Source: Candidatus Fredericiella danica (GTDB lineage Bacteria > Chloroflexota > Anaerolineae > Caldilineales > Caldilineaceae). Taken from it: a stretch of 24,815 bases of DNA. The translations under genes and the position numbers were made by a program. The notes under the pieces were generated by a model. It did not search any database and was not told where the DNA came from. It saw nothing but the letters and a program-made list of their open reading frames with translations. Shown piece after piece: positions 8,058-16,130 of the stretch. The stretch is taken from NCBI GenBank assembly GCA_016713335.1, contig JADJPH010000073.1, forward strand, positions 1-24,815. The letters run 5' to 3'. Every line of letters starts with the position of its first letter. Positions within the stretch are counted from its first letter, which is position 1.

Positions 8058-9593
8058 ATGCCGGCCGGATTCGTAATCAGCATCGACAGCAGCACGACAG
8101 CGTGCAAAGCCATTGCCTGGGATCTGAACGGCGCGCCCGTCGCCGAAGGCCGAGCTGCGTATCCCTTGCACCAACCACAACCTGGCTGGCACGAGCAGGA
8201 TGCCGAAGACTGGTGGGTGGGCGCATGCCAGGCCGTCAACGCATGCGTGGCAACGATCGATCCAGCGCGGGTCGCAGCGTTCGCCATCACCCATCAGCGC
8301 GAATCCTTCGTGCCTGTCGACCGCGACGGGCGCCCACTTCGCAATGCGATCCTCTGGAACGACGAGCGCAGCCGGCTTCAGGTCCTGGAATTAGAGCGGG
8401 ATTACGGCAACGCCCTACACGAATTGACCGGCAAGCCGCCATCCATGACGGCCTCGATCAGCAAGCTGCTATGGCTTGCGCAACATGAACCGGAAATCAC
8501 CACCCGCGCCGCGCGGTGTTGGATGTACAGGCGTATTTGATTCTGCGCCTCACCGGTGAGTATCGAACAAGCCTGGCCAGCGCCGACCCGATGGGCATCA
8601 TTGACATGCCCAAACGCACCTGGGCCGGAGACCTGATCCGCGAAATCGGCTGGCGTGAAGACCAGTTTGTCGAGTTGGTGGAGCCAGGCGCCATGATCGG
8701 CCGCGTCAGTGCGCGGGCCGCGCAGGCGACCGGGCTGCCGGCCGGGATCCCAATCATTGCTGGTGCGGGCGATGGCCAGTGCGCCGGGCTTGGCGCCAAC
8801 ATCACCCGCGAAGGGATCGCCTACCTGAATCTGGGCACCGGCATCGCCAGCGGCGCCGTGAGTGACACCTACCGGTGCGACCGTGCCTTTCGCACGCTGA
8901 ACGCCGCCTCGCCAGGCCAATTCGTCATGGAGCACATTCTGCGCGGTGGGGTCTACACCGTTGCCTGGTATGTCGACAAGTTCGCGGCCGACCTTCGCTT
9001 GCCGGGCGCGGCGCAAACGCCGGAAGCAATCCTTGAGACCGGCGCTGCAGCCATCCCGCCCGGTGCGCAGGGTCTGATATTGGTGCCCTATTGGAATAGC
9101 GTGATGAGTCCGTATTGGGATCCACTCGCCAGCGGTGTCACGATCGGTTGGCGTGGGATCCACGGTCGCGAACACTTCTATCGCGCCATCCTGGAAGGCA
9201 TCGCGTTTGAGCAGCGCCTGGTGGGGGATGGCATGATGGCTGCGGCTGGACAGCACTTCGCCGAGTATATTGCGATGGGCGGTGGCAGCCAAAGCCCGCT
9301 CTGGCGCCAAATCATGGCGGACGTGACCGGAGTCCCCATCGTCCGCGCGCTGACAGCCGAAGACACGTGCCTGGGCGCAGGGATCATGGCTGCCGCCGGC
9401 GCCGGGTGGTATCCTGACATCCGCACCGCAGCACAGGCAATGACGGCGACAACGACACGCTGAACCTGATCCGGAGCATGCAAAGATCTACGAGCAACTG
9501 TACCGGGAGGTCTACTACCCACTATTTCCAGCCATTCGCAGCGTGGTGGATCGGTTGGGTGAGTTAACGCTTGAGGCGCCTGCCGGCGCCTAG
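8058..9593 (+). CDS. FGGY-family carbohydrate kinase (frameshifted)
   Basis: An ATP-dependent sugar/polyol kinase of about 511 residues. The N-terminal lobe shows ISIDSSTTACKAIAWD (phosphate-binding loop), PGWHEQDAEDWW and RNAILWNDERS. The C-terminal lobe shows IIAGAGDGQCAGLGANI with the catalytic Asp, YLNLGTGIASGAV, the adenosine loop AMGGGSQSPLWRQIMADVTG and DTCLGAGIMAAAGAG. The closest well-known relatives are xylulokinase and erythritol kinase (EryA). Frameshifts occur near 8495-8515 (reading resumes as VLDVQAYLILRLTG) and near 9435-9470, after which EPDPEHAKIYEQLYREVYYP supplies the normal C-terminus up to TAG 9591-9593. No strong ribosome site precedes ATG 8058. First gene of the polyol cluster, so it probably phosphorylates the inducing sugar alcohol or ketose. 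The specific substrate cannot be read from the sequence. Confidence 0.88.
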
Positions 9594-9604
9594 CTTGATT
9601 TTGG

Positions 9605-9627
9605 TTTGTGCTCCGCCAGAGCACAAA
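9605..9627. promoter_or_regulatory. Perfect 9-bp inverted repeat before the SorC regulator gene
   Basis: TTTGTGCTC (9605-9613), five-base spacer CGCCA, GAGCACAAA (9619-9627). It lies 12 bases after the kinase stop and 33 bases before the regulator start. There is no T-run after it, so an operator is more likely than a terminator. It shares TTTGTGC with boxes upstream of the kinase. Confidence 0.5.
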
Positions 9628-9660
9628 AGGCACCACATTCAGTGAAGGTGATGATGACCG

Positions 9661-10707
9661 GTGAATGGGTTTGATGAACTGCGCGGCGACCGTACGGAGC
9701 TCCTGATTACTGTTGCCAGCCTCTACTATGAACTCAATCAAAACCAGCAGCAGATTGCGGATCGGCTAGAGATCTCGCGTTCCAGCGTCTCACGCATCAT
9801 CAAGGAAGCACGCGATCTTGGCGTCGTCGAAATCAAAATCCACAAACCGGTCAACCGAGACTACGCCCTCGAACAACAATTGATCGATCAGTTCGGTCTG
9901 CTGGATGCCTATGTGCTACTTTCTTCGCCCGATCATCGCTATGAAGAGGTTCTCTTCGGCGTGGGCCGCCTGGCTGCCGGTTATCTGCAACGGGTCATTG
10001 CCATGCTGCCAAACGACTCATCGATCGGGATTGCCTGGGGGACAGGTGTCTACGCAGCCGTGAACCACCTGCATGAAGACCGCAGCCGGCAAATTGACGT
10101 CGTGCAGATGTTGGGGAGCGTTGGCGCGCCGGACGCGCTGATCGATGGGCCGGACCTTGCCCGGATGGTGGCGGCAAAACTGGGTGGCAGGCACTACGAT
10201 CTACATGCTCCCGTCCTGGTCGAAGAACCGGCGCTGCGCGAGATGCTCCTGCGCGAGCCACGCGTGAGCGAGGCGCTCGCGCGTGCCCGCGGCGTCTCAC
10301 TCGCCATCACCGGAATTGGCACGATCCAAGAGGAAGCGGCGAGCTTTCTCCGCGCAGGTCACCTGACCCCAGTTGATTTGGCGATCCTCCGCGCCCAGGG
10401 CGTCGTCGGAGAAACGGTCGGCCGCTTTTTTGACGCCAATGGTCATGACAACAACTTCGCCATCAACCAGCGCGTCATGGGCATCGACCTCGATGCCCTC
10501 CGCGCCATCCCACGTGTCATTGCCGTGGCATGCGGCCTACCAAAGGCGCCGTCGATCATGGGCGCCTTGCGGGGCCGCTGCATGACGGTCCTTGCTACAG
10601 ACGACCGTACGGCACGCGCCGTGCTGGCATTGGCGCAACAAGATCGGCGACCTGGCAGCCCCGATAGTTCACAACCAGGCCGGGCGACAAACCGGCAGAC
10701 TGGATAA
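9661..10707 (+). CDS. SorC-family sugar-responsive transcriptional regulator
   Basis: Encodes 348 residues. The N-terminal helix-turn-helix (about residues 15-55) reads ASLYYELNQNQQQIADRLEI then SRSSVSRIIKEARDLGVVEI, the classic SorC/DeoR-type pattern. Residues 60-325 form the SorC sugar-phosphate-binding domain, with LFGVGRLAAGYL, GIAWGTGVYAAV, LAITGIGTIQEEA, DLAILRAQGVVGE and VIAVACGLPKAPSIMGALRG. These regulators bind phosphorylated sugars; EryD of the Brucella erythritol operon belongs to this family. GTG 9661 is the start used; ATGs at 9651 and 9654 are out of frame and stop at once. The stop lies five bases before the GpsA-like gene, so the regulator is inside the operon and probably controls it, including its own synthesis. 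The last 25 residues are not conserved. Confidence 0.92.
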   Translation: MNGFDELRGDRTELLITVASLYYELNQNQQQIADRLEISRSSVSRIIKEARDLGVVEIKIHKPVNRDYALEQQLIDQFGLLDAYVLLSSPDHRYEEVLFGVGRLAAGYLQRVIAMLPNDSSIGIAWGTGVYAAVNHLHEDRSRQIDVVQMLGSVGAPDALIDGPDLARMVAAKLGGRHYDLHAPVLVEEPALREMLLREPRVSEALARARGVSLAITGIGTIQEEAASFLRAGHLTPVDLAILRAQGVVGETVGRFFDANGHDNNFAINQRVMGIDLDALRAIPRVIAVACGLPKAPSIMGALRGRCMTVLATDDRTARAVLALAQQDRRPGSPDSSQPGRATNRQTG

Positions 10708-10712
10708 GAAAA

Positions 10713-11776
10713 ATGGCAAAAGTAGTGATCCTCGGCGCCGGCGTGATGGGTACGGCCTTCAGCACACCCCTGGCCGATAACGGGCACCAGGTGTCCCTGG
10801 TCGGCACCCATCTGGATAGTGACATCATTGAGGAAATTCACGAGACGCGCGTCCACCCCGGTCTGAGGTCAAGGGTGCGTGACCTGGTCACCCCCTATAC
10901 CTATGACCGCCTGGGCGACGTCATCGGCGATGCGGACCTTGTGGTCGTCGGCGTCAACTCATTGGGCGTGGATTGGGCCGGCAACACGCTGGCTGCGGTT
11001 CTCCCCCCACACGTGCCGCTGCTATTCCTGACGAAAGGTCTTGCCGGAGAGCACGGCAAACTTGAAGTGCTGCCGCACGTATTGCGCAGCAAATTGACCC
11101 CTCAACAACAGAAGAATGTCAAACTCAATGCCGTGGGTGGGCCATCCATCGCGGGTGAACTGGCAGCCAATCGCCACACGTGTGTCGTGGTGACCGGCGA
11201 CGACCTTGTCCTGCTCAATAAATTGGCGGGCATGATGCGCACTCCTTATTACCACGTGTGGCCGACCAACGATGTGGTCGGCGTCGAAACGTGTGTTGCG
11301 CTCAAGAACCTCTATGCGCTGGCCGTGGGTTGCGTTGGCGGTCTGTTGGAGCGGGATGGCGTCGCCAGCAATGACGCTGTGATGTTCAACCTCGCCGCGG
11401 CAATCTTCGCACAGGGTCTTTGGGAATCAGCCTACATTGTCGACCTGATGGGGGGCGAGCGCCGCAGCGTCTTTACCCTGCCCGGCGCCGGCGATCTCTA
11501 CGTCACGAGCATGGGCGGGCGCAATGCACGGATGGGGCGCTATCTGGGCCAGGGATCCCATTCTCAATCGCTAAACGGGATTTCATGGCCGAAGTCACTA
11601 TCGAAGGCGCTCAATTGGCTCAGGCGATCGGCCCCACTATCGAACAACTGGTGAACGAAGGCAAAGTCGACCCGGCAGCCGTGCCGCTCATGATGACGAT
11701 GATCAACATCGTCTGCCACGATGCGCCGGTCGAGTTCCCTTGGGATCAATTCTTTGCAGGACCCGTCGCAGCATGA
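10713..11776 (+). CDS. gpsA: NAD(P)-dependent glycerol-3-phosphate dehydrogenase family protein (frameshifted)
   Basis: About 354 residues of the GpsA family. Features: GAGVMGTAFSTPLADNGHQV (NAD(P) binding), LTKGLAGEHGKLEVLP with the substrate Lys, NAVGGPSIAGELA, GVETCVALKNLYALAVGCVG with the catalytic Lys, and PGAGDLYVTSMGGRNARMGR with the Asp and Arg-Asn pair. The frame breaks near 11550, and RDFMAEVTIEGAQLAQAIGP continues in the next frame to TGA 11776. Housekeeping GpsA has an NxxFLP/NxRYLPG loop near residue 50; here the region reads ETRVHPGLRSRV, so the substrate pocket may differ. Located between a SorC regulator and an RpiB-like isomerase, it may oxidise a polyol phosphate made by the FGGY kinase rather than make glycerol-3-phosphate for lipids. 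That role is inference; the fold assignment is firm. Confidence 0.85.
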
Positions 11777-11842
11777 TTGGCGCGATACATCCAGCGCCAC
11801 TCGCATTTCCCATCGATTGCAAATACCATTTAGGAGAGGATC

Positions 11843-12319
11843 ATGGACAAAAATAAGCCGATCGTCGTTGGCGCAGACAATATGGGGCTGCCGTTGAAGG
11901 ATGCGATTCGCGACTACCTCCTCAAGCTTGGCTACCAGGTGGTGGACATGGGCGTGAACAACAGCACACCGGTGGATTATCCTGATGTCGGCGCGCAGTT
12001 GGCGGAAGCGGTCGGCGCCGGCAAATTTGAACGGGGCGTGCTCGTGTGCGGCACCGGCGCCGGAATGGCCATTGTCGCCAACAAAGTGCCCGGCGTGCGC
12101 GCGGTGTGCGTCCAGGACCCCTACACCGCAGAGCGCGCCGTTGCCAGCAACAATGCCCAGATTGTCACCTTTGGCGCCCAGATCACCGGCCCTTTGGTCG
12201 CGGAAAAACTGATCGATATTTGGCTTGCGTCAGAATTCGTTCAGGGCAGCCGATCGGCGCCCAAAGTGGCGAAAATTGATGCCCTGGACGCCAAATACCA
12301 CAAGGAAGAAGGGAAGTAG
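11843..12319 (+). CDS. rpiB: RpiB/LacAB-family sugar-phosphate isomerase, atypical active site
   Basis: Encodes 158 residues with the RpiB fold: N-terminal IVVGADNMGLPLKDAIRDYL, the active loop VLVCGTGAGMAIVANKVPGV with the catalytic Cys and Thr, and RAVCVQDPYTAERAVASNNA followed by IVTFGAQITG. In E. coli RpiB the corresponding stretches are CDHVGF and RQHNDTNVLAFGSR. Here the first His is Asn, the ring-opening His in HND is replaced (SNN), and the Arg of FGSR is Gln. The Asp before it and the Cys-Gly-Thr-Gly loop are kept, so isomerase chemistry is plausible on a different, perhaps acyclic, substrate such as a tetrulose phosphate. Strong ribosome site AGGAGAGG before ATG 11843; the iron-type dehydrogenase starts 4 bases after its stop. 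Not frameshifted. Confidence 0.88.
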   Translation: MDKNKPIVVGADNMGLPLKDAIRDYLLKLGYQVVDMGVNNSTPVDYPDVGAQLAEAVGAGKFERGVLVCGTGAGMAIVANKVPGVRAVCVQDPYTAERAVASNNAQIVTFGAQITGPLVAEKLIDIWLASEFVQGSRSAPKVAKIDALDAKYHKEEGK

Positions 12320-12323
12320 ACCC

Positions 12324-13475
12324 ATGCGCTTTGAGTTTGCCACGGCGCAGCGCATCATTTTTGGGAACGGCGTTCTCAAGGAAGCGGGCGGTATTGCCGG
12401 GGAACTGGGCACGCGCGCCATCGTCGTGACTGGCCTGAATCCGGAACGTTCACAGCCGTTACTGGAAGTGCTCAGTGCACAGGGGATACCGGCACGCCTC
12501 GTCCCGGTCTTGCGCGAGCCAAGTGTGGCAACGATTCAGGCCGGCGTTGCAAACGCACAGGAATTCGGCGCCGACCTCGTGATCGCCATGGGCGGCGGCA
12601 GTGCGATTGACACGGGCAAGGCCATTGCGTCGCTGATGGCAAATCCAGGCGACATCTACAACTATCTGGAGGTTGTCGGCAAGGGTCAACCGCTCAAAAT
12701 CCGTCGCTGCCGCTGATCGCAATCCCAACCACCGCCGGCACGGGCAGTGAGGTGACGCGCAATGCCGTCATCTATGTGCCGGAACACAAGGTCAAGGTGA
12801 GCATCCGCAGTGCAACCATGCTGCCGCGCGCGCTCGATCGATCCGGAACTGACCTATGGCATGCCGCCCGCGATCACCGCCTCGACCGGTCTGGACGCCC
12901 TCACACAAGTGATTGAGCCTTATGTATCAATCCGGGCGAATCCCATGACGGACGCGCTCTGCCGCGAGGGGATCACACGCGCCGTGCGTTCGCTGCGCCG
13001 CGCCTATGAAGATGGTAGCGACGCTGCCGCGCGGTACGATATGGCCTTTGCCAGCCTATGTGGCGGCCTGGCGCTGGCAAACGCAGGGCTGGGCGCTGTG
13101 CATGGCTTTGCCGGACCGTTTGGGGGTATGTACGATGCCCCACACGGCGCCACCTGCGCCGCGCTGCTCCCTTATGCCTTCGCCGTGAACGCCGAAGCAT
13201 GGGCTCAACGCGCACCTGGCTCGCCAGCACTGGCTCGGTTCCAGGAAGTCGCCGTCATGCTGACGGGCAATCGCGATGCAACGCCGGAGGATGGCGCGCG
13301 CTGGCTGCGCGACCTCAGCACCGCGTTGGACGTCGCGCCGCTGTCCGAATATGGCTTCACCGCGGAAGCCATTCCCGAACTGGTAGCCAAAGGGAAAGTA
13401 GCAAGCAGCATGAAAGCCAATCCCATCGTGCTCACGGACGAGGAACTGACCGCCATTCTGACACAAGCGTTGTAG
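12324..13475 (+). CDS. Iron-containing (group III) alcohol dehydrogenase (frameshifted)
   Basis: About 384 residues of the Fe-ADH family. Cofactor motif GGGSAIDTGKAIASL, then PTTAGTGSEVTRNAVIY. The metal-ligand region is STGLDALTQVIEPYVSIRAN, and further ligands lie in AVHGFAGPFGG and YDAPHGATCA. The family metal site is Asp-His-His-His; the first His (GxDAxTH) is Gln here, the others are present. The frame breaks at the AAAA run 12696-12699 (one A short; LKNPSLPLIAIPTTAG restores it) and again near 12825-12842 before IDPELTYGMPP. It starts 4 bases after rpiB and ends 24 bases before the SDR. A plausible role is NAD-dependent oxidation of a polyol to a ketose, or reduction of an aldehyde. Exact substrate unknown. 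Confidence 0.88.
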
Positions 13476-13499
13476 AGAAATGAACTGCCAAGGAGCACT

Positions 13500-14273
13500 A
13501 TGACTCAGGATCCACTCCGTCGATTCAGTGTTGAAGGGAAGACCGCCCTGGTGACAGGCGGCTCGAAGGGCATCGGCGCCGAAATCGCCCACGTGCTGGC
13601 GTTGGCCGGCGCTGACATCGTCATCACAGGCCGCGATCGTACTGGACTTCAAGAGACAAGCGCAAAGGTTGTCGCAGTCGGACGCCGCTGCCTGGCGCTC
13701 GAAGCGGACTTTCGCACGGTCGAAGGACCGGTTTCCGCGGCAGCCGCCGCGCTCCGTGAGTTCGGCGCGATCGATATTCTGGTGAACAACGCCGGAATTG
13801 CACGGATCAAGCGCCTGCTCGACGCACCACTGGAAGATTGGGAAGAGACGATGGCCGTCAATCTGCGCGCCCCGTATTTGATGGCGCAAGGCATCGTGCC
13901 CAAAATGATCGAACGCGGCTACGGCAAGATCATCAACGTTTCCTCGCAGGCAGGCGTCATCGGCATCGATGGCCATGCCTCCTATGGCGCATCCAAGGGC
14001 GGGTTGAACCTCTTGACGAAGGTGATGGCCCTTGAGTGGGGTCCTTACAACATTCATGTGAACGCAGTCTGCCCGACCGTGATCCTGACTGCAATGGGCA
14101 TCGAGAACTGGAGCGACCCGGTAAAGGCCGGCCCGATGCTCGACAAGATCCCCCTGCGCCGTTTTGGCCAACCCGTTGAGGTGGCTGACCTGGTGCTTTT
14201 CCTGGCTTCGCCCGCCTCTGACTTGATTACCGGCGAGACAATCCTGATCGACGGTGGCTATTGCGCCATCTAG
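13500..14273 (+). CDS. SDR polyol dehydrogenase, L-xylulose reductase/threitol dehydrogenase-like
   Basis: Encodes 257 residues, intact, with ribosome site AAGGAG. Classical SDR motifs: ALVTGGSKGIGAEIA, NNAGIARIKRLLDA, catalytic Ser in INVSSQAGVIG and Tyr/Lys in HASYGASKGGLNLLTKVMAL. The substrate loop VNAVCPTVILTAMGIENWSD then PVKAGPMLDKIPLRRFGQP closely follows dicarbonyl/L-xylulose reductase (WSDPxKAxxMLxxIPLxxF), a group that includes bacterial D-threitol dehydrogenase. The C-terminus ends in GETILIDGGYCAI. It probably interconverts a sugar alcohol and its 2-ketose with NAD(P). In this cluster it would supply the ketose for the DhaK-type kinases. The subgroup call comes from recalled motifs, not a search. 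Confidence 0.9.
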   Translation: MTQDPLRRFSVEGKTALVTGGSKGIGAEIAHVLALAGADIVITGRDRTGLQETSAKVVAVGRRCLALEADFRTVEGPVSAAAAALREFGAIDILVNNAGIARIKRLLDAPLEDWEETMAVNLRAPYLMAQGIVPKMIERGYGKIINVSSQAGVIGIDGHASYGASKGGLNLLTKVMALEWGPYNIHVNAVCPTVILTAMGIENWSDPVKAGPMLDKIPLRRFGQPVEVADLVLFLASPASDLITGETILIDGGYCAI

Positions 14274-14406
14274 CAGTCAGGCACTCCCACGCCAGGCGAC
14301 CGCGAGGCAAAGGCTTCCGTTATTCTGCGCTGCGCTCTGCGTCCCTGCGGGAGATTTCGCTGGCGCGGCGAAGATAGACTGAACGTTACCGAGAGGACCT
14401 GCAGGC
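14274..14406 (+). promoter_or_regulatory. Spacer upstream of dhaK1 with degenerate CTGCG repeats
   Basis: This 133-base gap is the largest inside the cluster. It contains TTCTGCGCTGCGCTCTGCG around 14321-14339, an imperfect run of CTGCG units followed by TCCCTGCGG, and the ribosome site GAGAGG before ATG 14407. It could hold an internal promoter for the Dha genes, but no clear -35/-10 pair is visible. Confidence 0.25.
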
Positions 14407-15479
14407 ATGAAGAAACTGATTAACGCCGTCGATGCGATTGTGCGCGAACAGTTGGAGGGCATGGCCATTGCCCACCCAGACCTGCTCCGTGTCAACCTGG
14501 ATCCAAAGACAATTGTGCGTGCGGATGCCCCCGTACCGGGCAAGGTCGCCGTGATTTCCGGTGGTGGCAGCGGCCATGAACCATTGCACGGCGGCTACGT
14601 CGGCGCCGGCATGCTGGACGGCGCCTGTCCGGGCGAAATGTTCACCTCACCCACACCGGATCAGATCGTCGCCTGCGCCGAACAGGTGCACGGCGGCGCC
14701 GGTGTGCTCCTCATCGTCAAAAACTATACGGGCGACGTCCTCAGCTTCGAAACGGCCGCCGAAATCCTGCATGCGGAGGAGATTCGTGGCGCACCGTACT
14801 GGTCGACGATGACGTCGCCGTGCGCGATAGCCTCTTCACCGCCGGTCGCCGCGGCGTAGGCGGCACCGTCATGATCGAGAAAATTGCAGGCGCCGCGGCG
14901 GCGGCAGGATTCGATCTGGATACCGTCGCTGCGCTGGCACAACGCACCAATCTTGCCAGCCGCTCGATGGGCATGGCCTTGACGTCCTGCACCGTTCCCG
15001 CACGCGGAAAACCAACCTTCGAACTGGCGGATGATGAAATCGAAATCGGGATCGGCATCCACGGCGAGCCTGGTCAACGACGGACCAAAACGCTTTCCGC
15101 CGATGCCATCACCGACATCCTGGTCGGCTCAATTCTGGACGACCCTGCGTATACACGTACGGTGCGCATCTGGTCACCCGACTCGGGCGACTGGGTCGAT
15201 GATAAATGGATGAATCCACCGTTTGCGGCTGGCGACCGCCTCATCGTCCTGGTCAACAGCATGGGCGGCACCCCGCTCTCAGAACTGTACATCGTCTACA
15301 GACGCCTCGCGGCAATCTGCGCTGACCGCGGGATTGCAATTGCCCGCTCGCTGGTCGGTCCCTACATCACGTCGCTGGAAATGCAGGGCGCGTCCATTAC
15401 CTTGACCCGCGCCGATGACGAAATGCTCAAACTCTGGGATGCGCCGGTGCACACAACCAGCCTGCGGTGGGGGTGCTAG
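14407..15479 (+). CDS. dhaK: Dihydroxyacetone kinase subunit DhaK, copy 1 (frameshifted)
   Basis: About 357 residues forming the ketose-binding subunit of PEP-dependent dihydroxyacetone kinase. Motifs: ISGGGSGHEPLHGGYVGAGM (substrate-pocket His in GSGHEP), MFTSPTPDQIVA, VKNYTGDVLSFETAAE with the catalytic Asp, and EIGIGIHGEPGQRRTKTLS with the His (codon 15060-15062) that holds the ketose covalently. The frame breaks near 14785-14800, after which VLVDDDVAVRDSLFTAGRRG resumes. Length and all key residues match canonical DhaK, so dihydroxyacetone or a close ketose is likely. DhaL1 follows within 6 bases and DhaM after that, the standard K-L-M order. Confidence 0.92.
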
Positions 15480-15484
15480 TTTCC

Positions 15485-16130
15485 ATGGCAACAGGAGAGA
15501 CATCTACGATTAGCCGCCCGCAAATCCAGCGTTGGTTTGAAATTGCAGCACAGCGGCTGGCGGAAAACCAGGAATACCTGACTGAACTGGATGCCGCCAT
15601 CGGCGATGCAGACCATGGCACGAATATTGTGCGCGGTTTCGCCGTGGTGGCGCAGAAGGTCCCCGGCGCCATGAACCAGGATGTTGGCGCGATCTTCAAA
15701 CAGGCTGGCATGACTCTGATGTCAAGCGTTGGGGGTGCCAGCGGCATCCTCTATGGCACCTTCTTTCTCCGCGCGGCCGCGGTGACGGGGAATAGGCTCG
15801 AACTATCGGCAGGATCTCACCACCGCGTCCAGGCCGGGTTGAAGGATTGTCCAGCGTGGGCGTTGCGCACCAGGCGAAAAAACCATGCTGGACGTGTGGG
15901 ATCCGGTCGTGAATACGCTGCACGAACAGACCGCTGGCGGCGCTACGCTGGCCGAGGCGCTTGCAGCAGCCGTGACCGCAGCAGACGATGGCATGCGTGC
16001 GACAACCCCGATGTTGGCCCAGAAAGGCCGGGCCAGTTATCTGGGGGAACGAAGCATCGGCCACCAGGATCCGGGCGCAACGTCGGCGGCAATCATTCTG
16101 CGGGCGCTGCTGGAGGCGATTCAACCATGA
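15485..16130 (+). CDS. dhaL: Dihydroxyacetone kinase subunit DhaL, copy 1 (frameshifted)
   Basis: About 215 residues of the ADP-binding DhaL subunit. The Mg/ADP site is TELDAAIGDADHGTNIVRGF with its three aspartates, followed by SSVGGASGILYGTFFLRAAA. Between 15785 and 15880 several indels scramble the reading (fragments matching QAGLK and GEKTMLDVWDPV lie in different frames). The C-terminal part is clean again: AKGRASYLGERSIGHQDPGA-type sequence to RALLEAIQP. In the PEP-dependent system DhaL keeps its ADP and is rephosphorylated by DhaM, then passes phosphate to the ketose on DhaK. Its stop overlaps the DhaM start by 4 bp (ATGA at 16127-16130). ATG 15485 is preferred; in-frame GTG codons overlap dhaK1. 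Confidence 0.88.

Noticed and set aside
8402..9310. Minus-strand open frame of 302 residues
   Set aside because: Antisense to the FGGY kinase, with no recognisable motif.
9605..9627. Inverted repeat as an intrinsic terminator after the kinase
   Set aside because: No T-run follows on either strand, the next genes continue in the same operon, and the half-site recurs upstream of the kinase, so an operator fits better.
13056..14171. Long minus-strand open frame of 371 residues
   Set aside because: It runs antisense to the Fe-ADH and SDR genes, which have clear motifs; a shadow frame common in GC-rich DNA.
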